From: a virus
IMG/VR virus record: IMGVR_UViG_3300012988_000030
Span: 1-34,669 of that record
DNA length: 34,669 nucleotides
Direction: 5' to 3' (one strand)
Numbering within the stretch: position 1 is the stretch's first letter; each line of letters opens with the position of its first letter. Made by a program: the position numbers and the translations under genes. Below are positions 18,286 through 27,448 of this stretch, piece by piece. The notes under the pieces were generated by a model that saw only the letters and a program-made list of their open reading frames with translations, did no database searches and was not told where the DNA came from.

Positions 18286-19026
18286 TCAGACATTGGGCAG
18301 CGTGTCCTCGTCCTCGGGGAACCGATACGGCACGCCCTTCCACTCGGCTTCCGTCTTGCGGGCCTCGGCTTGCAGGTTCGCAATGGTGTCGCCGTTGGGG
18401 TCCGGGTGGCTTGGCCAATACAACACATCGGGATCGAGCTGGCGCAGCGTCACCGTCTCCGCGTTATGCAGGCATACCTGATTGGCTGCGTTGCGCGGCA
18501 CGATGCCCGGGTTCCCCTCGGTCTTGATGGCGGCACACTTGGCGGCATTGGTAAAATCGGACTTCAGCAGAAACGCTACGCAGTTCTTGAAGATGTCGAC
18601 CCAGCCAGGGCCGACCGCCCAAGCCATTGAGCAGCAAAAAAGCTGAGCGTCCGCCGGCAGCCTGTCCCAGTTCGTAAGCCGCTTCCGCATGTAGGCTTCG
18701 TTTTGGAGCAGCTTCGAACGAACGAGAATGTCGACGCCCGTTTCGGTCAGGCGAATTCTGGTAATCGGCCGCGCCGCGTTGTAGTGCCGCTTTGCCAGCT
18801 CCTTGCGGGCCTTCAGCGCGCTCCAGTCGGCCAGCACCTGCTCGCGTGTCGCCGGGGAACCGTCGCCCTCCAGGACCCACGGTAGCGCCAGCGCCGCGCT
18901 CACCGGGTCGATGAGGTTGCCGATGCCGACGGTGACCAGGCCCTTGATGTCCAGGTAGGGCCAATGCACGAGGCCCTCGAAGCGGATCGAGAACTCCCGG
19001 AAGCGGTCGACGACGGTTTGGTGCAT
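18286..19026 (-). CDS. Endolysin, T4-type lysozyme (glycoside hydrolase)
   Basis: 246 residues from ATG 19026 (TAATG overlap). The catalytic triad E17, D26, T32 in RFEGLVHWPYLDIKGLVTVG has the same spacing as E11, D20, T26 of T4 lysozyme. It cleaves the glycan strands of peptidoglycan. No signal peptide or signal-anchor is seen, so it needs a holin to reach the periplasm. It is longer than T4 lysozyme (164 aa); the C-terminal part, with NCVAFLLKSDFTNAAKCAAI and several Trp, completes the helical lobe and adds about 60 extra residues. It is the last gene of the lysis cassette. Confidence 0.85.
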   Translation of the reverse strand: MHQTVVDRFREFSIRFEGLVHWPYLDIKGLVTVGIGNLIDPVSAALALPWVLEGDGSPATREQVLADWSALKARKELAKRHYNAARPITRIRLTETGVDILVRSKLLQNEAYMRKRLTNWDRLPADAQLFCCSMAWAVGPGWVDIFKNCVAFLLKSDFTNAAKCAAIKTEGNPGIVPRNAANQVCLHNAETVTLRQLDPDVLYWPSHPDPNGDTIANLQAEARKTEAEWKGVPYRFPEDEDTLPNV

Positions 19027-19172
19027 TAGAGCCTCTTCAGCGCCTCGTCCGCCGCAGTGTTGAGCGCCTCAGTCTCAGCCGCCACAATCGCCCGTCGCAT
19101 CGCCGCGTCCGGGTCCTTCGAGGCGAGCACAATATCGAGCAGCTGCTTCAGCAGTGACATAAGCACGGTCAC
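19026..19172 (-). CDS. Small lysis-cassette protein (48 aa)
   Basis: GTG 19172 overlaps the upstream stop (GTGA); ATG 19160 (44 residues) is the alternative. The stop overlaps the endolysin start. The product is a single amphipathic helix (SLLKQLLDIVLASKDPDAAM, then AIVAAETEALNTAADEALKR) without a clear membrane span. Function unknown; it may be a regulator of lysis timing or a membrane-associated peptide. Confidence 0.5.
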   Translation of the reverse strand: MTVLMSLLKQLLDIVLASKDPDAAMRRAIVAAETEALNTAADEALKRL

Positions 19173-19411
19173 TTGCACCCCGCTTCCCGCTCGCGCGCGT
19201 TGCGCCGCTCTTTGATGGCGGCACACTGCGGGTCGTCGAAGTGCTCGCCCTTGCAGCCGGCGGCAATCATCTCGGCGGTGTAGAGCGCGACGATGGCGGT
19301 CGCACACGGGGCTTTCGGCGGGCTGCTCGGCTGGCAACCAAGAGCCAGCAAATCAAGGCTGCTTCCCAGTACCATGGCCGCTGCGATGGCAATTCGCACA
19401 TTACGGCTCAC
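19169..19411 (-). CDS. Small Cys-rich (lipo)protein, outer spanin candidate (80 aa)
   Basis: GTG 19411, 8 nt inside the end of the holin gene. The N-terminus is a signal sequence (VRIAIAAAMVLGSSLDLLA) leading to LALGC at Cys26, an imperfect lipobox, followed by QPSSPPKAP, the Pro-rich start typical of Rz1-type outer spanins. The rest is charged with four more cysteines, which is unusual for Rz1. Its place between holin and endolysin supports a role in lysis. No inner spanin partner was found. The spanin call is inference. Confidence 0.5.
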   Translation of the reverse strand: MSRNVRIAIAAAMVLGSSLDLLALGCQPSSPPKAPCATAIVALYTAEMIAAGCKGEHFDDPQCAAIKERRNAREREAGCK

Positions 19412-19637
19412 GGCTGACCGCCTCGGTCGCGATCGCCTTCGCCTTGGCCTCGACCACATCAGCAGTCCCGAGCGCCGGCAGGTAATGCGCTACGCCGGCC
19501 AGCACAGCCCCCGCGATGCCTTGCCATCCCTCGGGCAGCAGGTGAAGCGAGGCGTTCGCCCACGTTAGGACGGCTCCAAGGACCATGACGGCGAGCCCGG
19601 AGAGGGCCTGTTTCAATTTCGGCGATAGTGTCGGCAT
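19401..19637 (-). CDS. Holin candidate with two membrane segments
   Basis: 78 residues from ATG 19637. Two hydrophobic segments, about 11-27 (ALSGLAVMVLGAVLTWA) and 36-55 (EGWQGIAGAVLAGVAHYL), flank a short turn, and a charged tail follows (VVEAKAKAIATEAVSREP). This is the size and topology of class II holins, which open the inner membrane so the endolysin can reach the peptidoglycan. First gene of the lysis cassette. It has only a weak Shine-Dalgarno (GAG), which would keep its level low. Confidence 0.65.
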   Translation of the reverse strand: MPTLSPKLKQALSGLAVMVLGAVLTWANASLHLLPEGWQGIAGAVLAGVAHYLPALGTADVVEAKAKAIATEAVSREP

Positions 19638-19678
19638 TGCGAGCTCAGTTTGCGTGAAGTTCGGCCGGGTGTCCAGTG

Positions 19679-21256
19679 CTACGCGAGCGCCGCCTGTAGC
19701 GCGGGAATCAGTGCGGTGTCTAGTAGCGCGTAGCCGCCAGGAGCGAAATGGGTGCCATCGACAGATACTGCGGGGTTAGTCATATCGGCCGGAGTATTCG
19801 CGCCTGGCACACGTCCGATGTCTGCCAAAAAGTGTGCGTGCGCTAGGTAGTTCGCAGCAACTGTTGGATTTATGATTGCTCGAGCAGCTTCATACGCCGC
19901 ACCCGTTGAGACTGGAGTGAGCGTGCACGCCAGCACGATGAAGCCGTCGGCTTTGGCCCTATCTAAAATCGCGAAGTACGCCGCCAGTACCTGTGCTGCG
20001 GCAGCGGATGCGCCAATTGACGGCGCCAGTGCCGCCACGTCGTTGATTGAAATACCTTGGCATACGAGGATGTTCTTAGCTCGCGACTTGGAGTAACGCG
20101 GCAGCGCGTCGGTCACATAGTACGATGGTATCTGCTCCGGTAAGGTCGTCCGTGTTCCAGCGGCCGCCACATTGAGCACACGCGGCGGGTTGGAAAGTGC
20201 ATTTAGCGCCGTCTGATAGTTCGGCGGCCATCCGGCGCCAACGGAGTCACCCAATATCGTGACGGTGGACGCACCCACTGGAGGATTTCCCACCGGTTTA
20301 CTCAACAAGTAACCTTGGAGCCCGGACAGCTCCGCAGGATTCAGTGCCCGCGCATAGATAACGTATTGGCTCACCGCCATGCTCGTGTTCGCGTAACCCG
20401 TCCAGCGACCGAGCTGAAATGCGCTCAGTGTCCCGACCGTGGGAGCAATTGGTATTGTCGCGCTCGTCGCCACCCCTCCAATTGTCAGCCGCACATCATA
20501 CTGTGTCGGCGAGCAGGTGAGAATAAGAGTGCACTCTGTCACGAGATGGCCAGGCAGAGGCGAAGCGAGGCCAGGCACGTTTCCGGTAAACGCTGGCGAC
20601 TGCAGGAAGAAAAAACCCTGCATCAGTAGCGCTAGGTCTGTTCCGGCCGTATGCGTGGCATAAATAAGCGGCATCGTCGCTTGACCGCCGCGCGACTGCC
20701 AAGCGAGCGCGATCGTGCAGTTGTTCGCTGGCGCCGTCGTAGGCGGAGGAAGCAGAAGCGACGGGTCTCCAGCATGCAAGTCGAGCGCACTATTGTCGCG
20801 CCACGGCCGGGATATGCCACTGGCTGTCCAATTTCCGGACAGCGGATAGGGCTGTGTAATCTGCTGTACACGACCGTATGGCGGGCCAGCAACCGTAGAA
20901 CCCAAATCCGAGGCGTCGAAAAAAGCTACCAAGCCGCTGAGCGTCGCCGGGAATGGCGGAGGCGTCGGTTGCGGCGGACCATTCGGATTCACAAACCCGG
21001 GACTCGGAGGACTGGTGAACTGGTCGAAGTTCCCGTCGCTCGGCCCTACCGTCTTCGGTTGCCTACTACGCATCAAGCGCGCATTGCCCTCGGTCAGCGA
21101 AACGATGTCGAGCCCTGGCGCGCAGTCGGGGCACGCCAGGTTCGCCGAGGCGTCTCGCGTCAGCTGCGAGCGCCGCCACTGCACGCCACAGTACGAGCAA
21201 ATCGTCTGTCGGTCGGGGCCCTGCGCCTCGGGCCATCTGCGCCCGATGGTGCGCAC
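19679..21256 (-). CDS. Zinc-knuckle / LamG-like / SGNH hydrolase virion protein (525 aa)
   Basis: Three parts. Residues 20-45 hold two CxxC pairs (C20, C23, C42, C45) in TICSYCGVQWRRSQL. A Pro-rich linker (about 80-103) leads to a concanavalin/LamG-like beta-sandwich (about 105-320), ending YVIYARALNPAELSGLQGYL. Residues 330-525 form an SGNH/GDSL hydrolase: block I ILGDSVGAG (S338), Gly367, GISIND (N405), and DGTHF (D500, H503). SGNH enzymes remove acetyl or other ester groups; on a virion this would deacetylate host surface polysaccharide before or during tailspike action. The start is GTG 21256, directly after the preceding late gene. Location on the virion is inferred from context. Confidence 0.75.
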   Translation of the reverse strand: MRTIGRRWPEAQGPDRQTICSYCGVQWRRSQLTRDASANLACPDCAPGLDIVSLTEGNARLMRSRQPKTVGPSDGNFDQFTSPPSPGFVNPNGPPQPTPPPFPATLSGLVAFFDASDLGSTVAGPPYGRVQQITQPYPLSGNWTASGISRPWRDNSALDLHAGDPSLLLPPPTTAPANNCTIALAWQSRGGQATMPLIYATHTAGTDLALLMQGFFFLQSPAFTGNVPGLASPLPGHLVTECTLILTCSPTQYDVRLTIGGVATSATIPIAPTVGTLSAFQLGRWTGYANTSMAVSQYVIYARALNPAELSGLQGYLLSKPVGNPPVGASTVTILGDSVGAGWPPNYQTALNALSNPPRVLNVAAAGTRTTLPEQIPSYYVTDALPRYSKSRAKNILVCQGISINDVAALAPSIGASAAAAQVLAAYFAILDRAKADGFIVLACTLTPVSTGAAYEAARAIINPTVAANYLAHAHFLADIGRVPGANTPADMTNPAVSVDGTHFAPGGYALLDTALIPALQAALA

Positions 21257-21257
21257 G

Positions 21258-21656
21258 TTACGAGCTCTTTACGCGCTCGCCGGTGAGCGCCAGGTCGACA
21301 ATGAACTGCGTCTGCGGCGTGGCGCCGTTGGTCCACTCCAGCTTCCAGTCCGCGAACTCCTCGACGAGGTACTCGCTCTGATTGGATGCGTTCGCGGCTG
21401 CGATAGCGATGGGGGCCGTGCCAATCGCTACCCACACCGGGGCAGCGCTCGGCGCAGTGTTGCGAGTCTGCGACTTGTACCAAAAGAGCGTGCCGGCCTG
21501 GTCGTTCTTCAGGTCGACGACCAGCCGCTTCAGCTTGTTCATGGCCAGATACTGCGCACTCGGGAACGCCACCGTGGTGTCGAACAGGCTCACCACCTGG
21601 GCGTTGCCGGGCAACGCTGCGCCAACGTACTTTACGATTACAGTCTCTGCGCTCAT
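21258..21656 (-). CDS. Putative virion protein (132 aa)
   Basis: ATG 21656 overlaps the stop of the 894-residue gene (ATGA). The product is a beta-rich, Ala/Val-rich domain (VIVKYVGAALPGNAQVVSLF, then WKLEWTNGATPQTQFIVDLA) without signal peptide or membrane span. It sits between a large ejection-type protein and the SGNH hydrolase protein in the late operon. Likely a structural or decoration protein; family not recognised. Confidence 0.55.
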   Translation of the reverse strand: MSAETVIVKYVGAALPGNAQVVSLFDTTVAFPSAQYLAMNKLKRLVVDLKNDQAGTLFWYKSQTRNTAPSAAPVWVAIGTAPIAIAAANASNQSEYLVEEFADWKLEWTNGATPQTQFIVDLALTGERVKSS

Positions 21657-24337
21657 GGTTGCTCCAGCAATTGTTGCAGCTTTGCCTTCTCGTCGGGCGA
21701 CAGGCTGCTGCCAGGGCCAGCGCGTCCGCTACTAGAATCATACACCGAGCCGGTCTTCACGCCCAGCGCTCCGCCACCCATCGACAGCAGCCTGGCGAAC
21801 GGGCCCGACGGCGTTACCTCGCGCCCGAGCGGCTCATTGAGCAGCCGGGGATTGAACTTGGAAGCGTACAGCGCTTCGCCTTCAGGGCCGCGCGCCAGCG
21901 TGCGGGCAAAGGCGTCGCCGCGTAGCTTCAGGCCCGGCAGTAGGCCGCCCAGGCGTGCGAAGCCTCCGCCCTGCCCGATGCTCTCGTGGATGTTCGGCAG
22001 CGCCTTCTCTTTGAGCGCCGAATAGGCCCTGGTGCCGCGCAGCGTCTCCAGGTTGCCACGTACACCCGCATTGTCGGCCAGGCTCGCCAGGGCCTCGTTG
22101 GTCGCCTTCGGCGCCACGCCATAGTTCGTGATGGCCGCGTTCGCTGCCTTCTGGGCGTTACCGCTCAGCTCGTCATAGGTCGGCTTCTGCTCGGTGATGC
22201 CCGCGTGCGCCGCGCGTTGCTCGAGCGCCGTGAGCTCCTGGTGGTGCACATTCTTCAGCCCAGACCACGCTTTGCCAAACTGCTCGCGGTCGATGCGCGC
22301 CGCCCGCATGAGCTCGGGCCACATCGGGTCCACCTTAGCTTCGGTCCCAGCCTTGCCGGCCTGGTCGATAGCCTTGATGACCTGTTCCATTTTCTGCGCG
22401 TCGTAGGCGCGCGGGTCCAGAATGACTCGGAACTGCTTGGGGTTGTAGCTGTCCGGGATAGACAGCGCCGCCTCCGGCTCCGAGGCAAGCGTCTTGGTCA
22501 GCGAGCGCGCTGCCGGGTCAATTTCTGGAATCGTCGCGCCTTGCGCCAAGTCCGGCGGCTGCCAGTCCGGCACGGGACGAGTCGGCATCGAATTGCGCGG
22601 CTCGGCGCCTCCGGGCAGCAGCTCACTGTCACGCACAGGCGAGTACTCACTCAGCGACGGTGCGTTGTGGGGGAGCCCAGTCTCCGGGTTCACCTCATTG
22701 GCGAGCCCCTTCACCGGGAAGCCCATCTGCTCCGCTTCCTCCAGGGTGACGACTCGGCCACCGGTGCGCGCCGCTTCCTTCGCGGCGTCCACGTCGAGCG
22801 CTAGGCGAGGCTTCACCACCTTTCGAGCCAGGTCGATGAAGGGCGAGTTGTTGCGCGCGCCGAGCGCATCGGCGGCGCCTGGCAGGAACTTGTCAGCCGC
22901 TTCCGGCTGGCTGCGCTCGCGGATGCCGTTGAGCAGGGTGTCCAGGAGCGACTTCACCGGCTTCGGCTGCTTGAGCTCGGGCGTGCGCGAGTACATCTGC
23001 CCGCTCTCATTTTCCATGCGCTGAAGCGCCGCCGCTCGCTCGAAGTCCTGTTGCGCGACGAGGGGCCCGCGCACATCGCTAGCGGCGTACTCGACCGCGC
23101 TACCGGTGGGCAGCGCCTTGTCCTCACCAGGCACCGGCCCTCGAGCTTTCTCGAGGTACTTCTCCACATCGCTCGAGGGCTTCAAGCCGCTGAGAGCGTC
23201 CGTGGCGGTGCCGGTCGACTCCGCGTTGGTGAGCTCGGTGCCAAGCGGATTCGTCGGCTGGCGCAAGCTCGTGCGGTAGCGCTGGGCGAGCGACGCGATG
23301 CCCTCGCCGGCCATGCCGCCGAGTGAGCCGACCGCCATGCTGCCGAGCAGCTTGGTAGTGAAATGGCTCTTGGCGTCCTGGTCCAGCGGGCGGCCGTGGA
23401 GCTTGTCGGCGAGCGCGTCGGCGCCAGAGTGCGAGGCTGCGTCGATGGTCGAGCCTACACCGCCAGCGAACGCCGACGCTCCGTACTTGCCGAGCCCGGC
23501 ACCTTTCCCGAGTCGCCCAAGGCCACCGAATAGCTTGCCCGCGAGCGAACCTGGCGAAACTGCTCCGCCTACCTCTCCGACAGCTTCGGCCACCGGGTGA
23601 CGAGCAAGCTGCTCACGGTCCGCGTCGGTCTGGAGCACGCGCGTCATTCCCAGCGTCCCGCCGCTGGCGAATCCGGTAGCGAAAGCCGCCGCCGCGTCTG
23701 TCTTGTCGGCGAGGTACGCCTGGAGCTTGGTCCAGCCGCTGGCGCTGTCCGGCACGTGCGCGACGCGCAACAGCGGCGTGTCGGTCGCGGCAGCCTGCTC
23801 GTAGGCGAGGTGCCACTTGCGGTCCTTGTAGTCGGCGTATGCATGGGCGTAATCCTCGCTGCCAGGCGCCACGCCCTTGGCCTTGAGGTACTCGCCCATG
23901 TCGGCGGCGAATTGCTTCTCCGATGGCTCGAAGTACATCGCGCCATTGGTGCCGTTCAGCGGGTCGACCATCCGGTTTTTGGCCAGCGTGAGCAGCGCCT
24001 TGCCCGGGCTCTTGGTGACGTACTCCGGCGGGTCCGCCCACTTCTTCCGCTTGCTCGCGTTCGGCAAGTCCGGGTCGAAGTCTTCCGGGGGGTGGTACTG
24101 GTAGTCCGGAGCGATGCTCTCGTTCGGCAGAGCGCCGCCGATGGCAAGCGGAGTCTCCAGACGCTGGATGTCGCCCTCGCTCAGCGCCGGTTGGTCCGCC
24201 GCGCTCTGCGCATGCGTGGAGTCGTACTCTGCGAGCTTTGCCGCCCATTTGCCCAGGCGCTCCGCTCCTACCTTGGCTTCTAGGCCAGGGTCGAGCATGA
24301 GTTGTCGCAGCTCTTCGGCTTCTTTGTCGGTGTACAT
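21653..24337 (-). CDS. Large internal virion/ejection protein candidate (894 aa)
   Basis: ATG 24337 overlaps the upstream stop. The N-terminal 60 residues are a charged helix. Around 205-230 (AAAAFATGFASGGTLGMTRV) and 250-360 lie Gly/Ala-rich stretches (GGAVSPGSLAGKLFGGLGRL, GSMAVGSLGGMAGEGIASLA) that could insert into membranes. The second half is Pro/Glu/Arg-rich and helical. Podoviruses carry such long, Ala/Gly-rich proteins inside the capsid and inject them to form a channel through the envelope. No lytic transglycosylase motif was seen. Role is inferred from composition and place. Confidence 0.65.
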   Translation of the reverse strand: MYTDKEAEELRQLMLDPGLEAKVGAERLGKWAAKLAEYDSTHAQSAADQPALSEGDIQRLETPLAIGGALPNESIAPDYQYHPPEDFDPDLPNASKRKKWADPPEYVTKSPGKALLTLAKNRMVDPLNGTNGAMYFEPSEKQFAADMGEYLKAKGVAPGSEDYAHAYADYKDRKWHLAYEQAAATDTPLLRVAHVPDSASGWTKLQAYLADKTDAAAAFATGFASGGTLGMTRVLQTDADREQLARHPVAEAVGEVGGAVSPGSLAGKLFGGLGRLGKGAGLGKYGASAFAGGVGSTIDAASHSGADALADKLHGRPLDQDAKSHFTTKLLGSMAVGSLGGMAGEGIASLAQRYRTSLRQPTNPLGTELTNAESTGTATDALSGLKPSSDVEKYLEKARGPVPGEDKALPTGSAVEYAASDVRGPLVAQQDFERAAALQRMENESGQMYSRTPELKQPKPVKSLLDTLLNGIRERSQPEAADKFLPGAADALGARNNSPFIDLARKVVKPRLALDVDAAKEAARTGGRVVTLEEAEQMGFPVKGLANEVNPETGLPHNAPSLSEYSPVRDSELLPGGAEPRNSMPTRPVPDWQPPDLAQGATIPEIDPAARSLTKTLASEPEAALSIPDSYNPKQFRVILDPRAYDAQKMEQVIKAIDQAGKAGTEAKVDPMWPELMRAARIDREQFGKAWSGLKNVHHQELTALEQRAAHAGITEQKPTYDELSGNAQKAANAAITNYGVAPKATNEALASLADNAGVRGNLETLRGTRAYSALKEKALPNIHESIGQGGGFARLGGLLPGLKLRGDAFARTLARGPEGEALYASKFNPRLLNEPLGREVTPSGPFARLLSMGGGALGVKTGSVYDSSSGRAGPGSSLSPDEKAKLQQLLEQP

Positions 24338-25482
24338 CAGTCGAACTTCGAATATGGGTCAGCGGGCGCAGAAGTGGCGGCCGGTTGCGCGGCTGGCGCG
24401 GCGGGCTGCGCCCCAGGCGGCGAGTAGCTACCGCCGCGGAAGTTGCCCGACATAGAGCCGTAAACGTAGTCGCCCATCGCGGACGCAGCTTGTGGCCCGA
24501 AACCGCCCGCCGCTTCCCGAGCGCGTGTCGCCGCTTGCACTGCAATCTGCTCGCGAGCCTTGCGGATGTTTGCACGCTCTGTGGCAATCATCTGCTTGAA
24601 CCGAGCCACGTATGCCCGCGACAGGTTCGGGTCGCTGCTGCCGTACAGGGACAAGCGGTTCTTCAGTTCCTCCCACTTGCCCGACGACGCGGTGATGCCT
24701 TCACGCTCGGCGGCGGTCGACGCCTTGCCGGTCAAGATGAGCAGCTGCTGCATCTGTGCGATGCGCTCAGCCATGGGGTTACCCGAACTGAGATTGGCGT
24801 CCATTTCCTGGAGGCTGTTCTCGAGCGCCGAGATGGCAGCCGACTTGGTGTTCTTGCGCTCCGACTCGATGATTTGGTCGGCCCGGTCGCGCAAGTGCTC
24901 GTCCAGCTGGAGCCCCATCTTGGTGCTCGCGCTCGGCAAGCCGTCAGGGCCCACGGGCGGATTCGGCACTCCACCGACACCGCCACGGTTCGCCTTGGAC
25001 TTCATGCTCTGGAGCTCGGTCTTCAGGATGCCACCGGTGCCGTTGTCCCAGTAGTGCGTCATCTCCTTGCGGATTTCGCCCACGTCTGACTGACCAACCT
25101 GCGCCATGCCCCATTCGATGGCTCGCTGCGCCACGGCCTTTTCCTGGTCGGATACGGCGTGGTTGAGCAGCGCGTCGCCGAGCGCCTTGACCTGCGCCTG
25201 GTCACGAGCCTTGTGCGCATCGGAGCGCAAGTGCACCACGTTGCCGTTTGGGTCGGTCAGCTCCCATCCCATCGGCTCCGCCATCGGTTGCTGCGGGCCC
25301 GGCTGAGGCGGGTTTGCAATCGGCGCGTCTAGGTCAATCTTGTCCGGCTCGGGCGGCTTGTTCCACGCCGTCTCGGACATGTCGTTCACGCCGGGCAGCA
25401 CCGCGCGCACCCCTGGCGTCATGCCGTACGGGGCACGCATTGCAGCGCCAGGGAGTAGCGAACGGGGGCCTTGGTCGGTCAT
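24337..25482 (-). CDS. Helical virion protein, ejection-type (381 aa)
   Basis: ATG 25482 overlaps the upstream stop (ATGA). Mostly helical and Gln/Ala-rich with disordered Pro-rich ends (PPQPGPQQPMAEP near 57; QPAAPAAQPAATSAPADP at the C-terminus). Long amphipathic helices lie between about 190 and 330 (MAERIAQMQQLLILTGKAS). One of four consecutive proteins of this kind between the gp10-like tail protein and the lysis genes, the region where P22-like phages encode ejection proteins. Confidence 0.6.
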   Translation of the reverse strand: MTDQGPRSLLPGAAMRAPYGMTPGVRAVLPGVNDMSETAWNKPPEPDKIDLDAPIANPPQPGPQQPMAEPMGWELTDPNGNVVHLRSDAHKARDQAQVKALGDALLNHAVSDQEKAVAQRAIEWGMAQVGQSDVGEIRKEMTHYWDNGTGGILKTELQSMKSKANRGGVGGVPNPPVGPDGLPSASTKMGLQLDEHLRDRADQIIESERKNTKSAAISALENSLQEMDANLSSGNPMAERIAQMQQLLILTGKASTAAEREGITASSGKWEELKNRLSLYGSSDPNLSRAYVARFKQMIATERANIRKAREQIAVQAATRAREAAGGFGPQAASAMGDYVYGSMSGNFRGGSYSPPGAQPAAPAAQPAATSAPADPYSKFD

Positions 25483-26315
25483 TGAACGATTCGGTTCAGT
25501 GGATCATCTGGGCTGAGCATCTGGTCGGATTCGATAGCGCGAGCTCTCAGCGGGCTGCGGCGCCCACCGGGTACGAGTCCACGTTGCGGCGCTCCACCGA
25601 GCGCTCCCATGTACTGCTTTTCGATTTGGTCGAGCTGACCCGATAGAGCTGGGTCTTGGTTGCCCGGGCGCTTCGGCGCCGGCTGCGGTGACGGGGTGTT
25701 CACGGGCGGCGAAGTGGCCGGCGCGGTAGGCCCAGTGCCGCGCAGCTTAGGGATGATGCTCCGCTCTGCCTGGTCGAGTTCTGCGCTGATTTTGGCATCG
25801 GCCGGCGACATGGGCGCGCGCTGGGGCGCTGCACCACCGGGTGCGGACTGCTGCATTGGTTGCGCCGGCGCCGGGCTACCCTGCGCACCAAGCGGCTTCG
25901 CGCCCCAGCCGCGACCCTTGAGCTCGGCAGCGATGGCCTCGGCAATGCCGTGCTCGCCGTCGTTCACCGCTGCCTGCATGGCTTGCACGAGCCGCATCGT
26001 GTCGGCGGACTTGAGCCGGTCGTTCTCGAATCCCTGCTGCGTCTGCCGGCGCTCTTCCATCGTGTCGAGGTACTTCAGCCGATGCTCGTCGCGCGATGCC
26101 GATGACCGGTTCTCACGCTCACGCTCCGACTGCTCGCGCGCACGGAAGGCGTTGTTCTGGTCGACTTCGCTACGCCGCTCGTTGCGGTTCGCTATCTCGG
26201 TCAAGGCTTGGCCTGGAGCCGCCATGTAGCCTTCGCTCGGCTGACCCGCGTTGGGGTCCCGACGAGTCATCGGCATGCCAGCGAAGTAGCTCGGTTCGAT
26301 TCCACGTACGGCCAT
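25479..26315 (-). CDS. Gln/Arg/Pro-rich virion protein, ejection-type (278 aa)
   Basis: ATG 26315 overlaps the upstream stop. A charged helical part (about 40-100: NERRSEVDQNNAFRAREQSE) is followed by a Pro/Ala/Gln-rich disordered region (about 145-240). No domain is recognised. Composition and place suggest an internal capsid protein ejected with the DNA. Confidence 0.55.
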   Translation of the reverse strand: MAVRGIEPSYFAGMPMTRRDPNAGQPSEGYMAAPGQALTEIANRNERRSEVDQNNAFRAREQSERERENRSSASRDEHRLKYLDTMEERRQTQQGFENDRLKSADTMRLVQAMQAAVNDGEHGIAEAIAAELKGRGWGAKPLGAQGSPAPAQPMQQSAPGGAAPQRAPMSPADAKISAELDQAERSIIPKLRGTGPTAPATSPPVNTPSPQPAPKRPGNQDPALSGQLDQIEKQYMGALGGAPQRGLVPGGRRSPLRARAIESDQMLSPDDPLNRIVQ

Positions 26316-27448
26316 CAGTTGCTCGCCTTGTACTTGAGGTAGTTGCTCGTGCCCTGAGCCGCCGCATTCAGCAAGCCGGCCGTGGCGGAGTTGGATGCAT
26401 TCGCGTTGGCGTTCGCATTGCTCAGCGAGTCAGTGGCCTGCCCCTGCCTGGCGTTGATTGCCGCGTCGGTTGCCGCGCTCACGTCGTTGATAGCGCCGGT
26501 GGCGCCCGCACCGTAGATGCCTGCTTTGGCAGCAGCGAGCTGGAAGTTATTGTTCCACAGGTCCTGGTTGCGCTCCTGACCCATGCTCTGGTCCTTCGAG
26601 GCCAGGTCAGCTAGCCCCTTGGTCCACTGGTATTGGATGCCGTTGGAGGTGTTGCCCTGCTGGTCTGCGGCGCCAGCGAGCGAGCCCTCCTGCGCGAACC
26701 GCGACAGGCCGTAGCCAGCGTTGTCCTTGGCCTGCTGCGCACGCAGCGCTACCTCGGCTGCGCCAATCTGGCCCGTGGCGTTGCTCGAGCCGTACGAGCC
26801 GCGCGCAGCCATGGCGTTGTCGATTTTGGCCGACGTGAGCTTGCTCGCCTGGTCGTAGTACGGCGACATGTCCGCCGGCTGCGAGCTGCGGAACCGGTCG
26901 AGCGTCTGCTGGCTTTGGTTACCGACTTGTGGCACCCCGGACTCGCCATAGTGCTGCAAAATGGAGTCGATGTAGCTCTCGCCCTTGCCTTGCTTCGTCA
27001 GGTCGACGCCGCTGGACTGGAAGGGCGTGGCGGGCGCGGAGCTCTGCACGGGAGCGGCGGGCTTCACTTGCCGCTGTGACTCGTGCTGTTTCTGCCAAGC
27101 CTCCTTGAACTCCTGGTTGCGCTTCAGAGCGTCGTTGTGACTCCTCCACCGCTTGTATTGCGCGCTGCCTGGCGGGTAGGGGTTGTTGATGTCCTGGTCC
27201 GGCGGAGCCAGGCTCGGGTCGTAGGCACCATCTCCGGCTTTGCCTTTGTAGTAATAGCCTTGTTTGTACGCCTGAACCTGGTCCGCGTTTGGGAGCGGGT
27301 AGCCTTCGGCGTCGTACTGCTGTTGCCCCTGACCAGTCGGCTGGGTCGCTTTCCCAGGGGTTGTGTTCGTGCCTTGCGTGCGGAAATCCAGCGGACCGCT
27401 GCTCGCGGCGCTGTTGCCGACCTGGCCGTTGATGTCGTTGGCTGGCAT
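26315..27448 (-). CDS. Asn/Gln/Ala-rich virion protein, ejection-type (377 aa)
   Basis: ATG 27448 overlaps the upstream stop. The first 160 residues are Gly/Gln/Pro-rich and disordered (QPTGQGQQQYDAEGYPLPNA). The second half is helical and Ala/Asn/Gln-rich (NANANANASNSATAGLLNAA near the C-terminus). Such repetitive Ala/Asn composition is common in podovirus internal proteins. No domain is recognised. Confidence 0.55.
   Translation of the reverse strand: MPANDINGQVGNSAASSGPLDFRTQGTNTTPGKATQPTGQGQQQYDAEGYPLPNADQVQAYKQGYYYKGKAGDGAYDPSLAPPDQDINNPYPPGSAQYKRWRSHNDALKRNQEFKEAWQKQHESQRQVKPAAPVQSSAPATPFQSSGVDLTKQGKGESYIDSILQHYGESGVPQVGNQSQQTLDRFRSSQPADMSPYYDQASKLTSAKIDNAMAARGSYGSSNATGQIGAAEVALRAQQAKDNAGYGLSRFAQEGSLAGAADQQGNTSNGIQYQWTKGLADLASKDQSMGQERNQDLWNNNFQLAAAKAGIYGAGATGAINDVSAATDAAINARQGQATDSLSNANANANASNSATAGLLNAAAQGTSNYLKYKASN

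Noticed and set aside
21015-22025. Rightward 336-codon open frame opposite late genes
   Set aside because: Antisense to the SGNH protein, a small virion gene and the large ejection protein; low-complexity Arg/Ser content, typical high-GC shadow frame.
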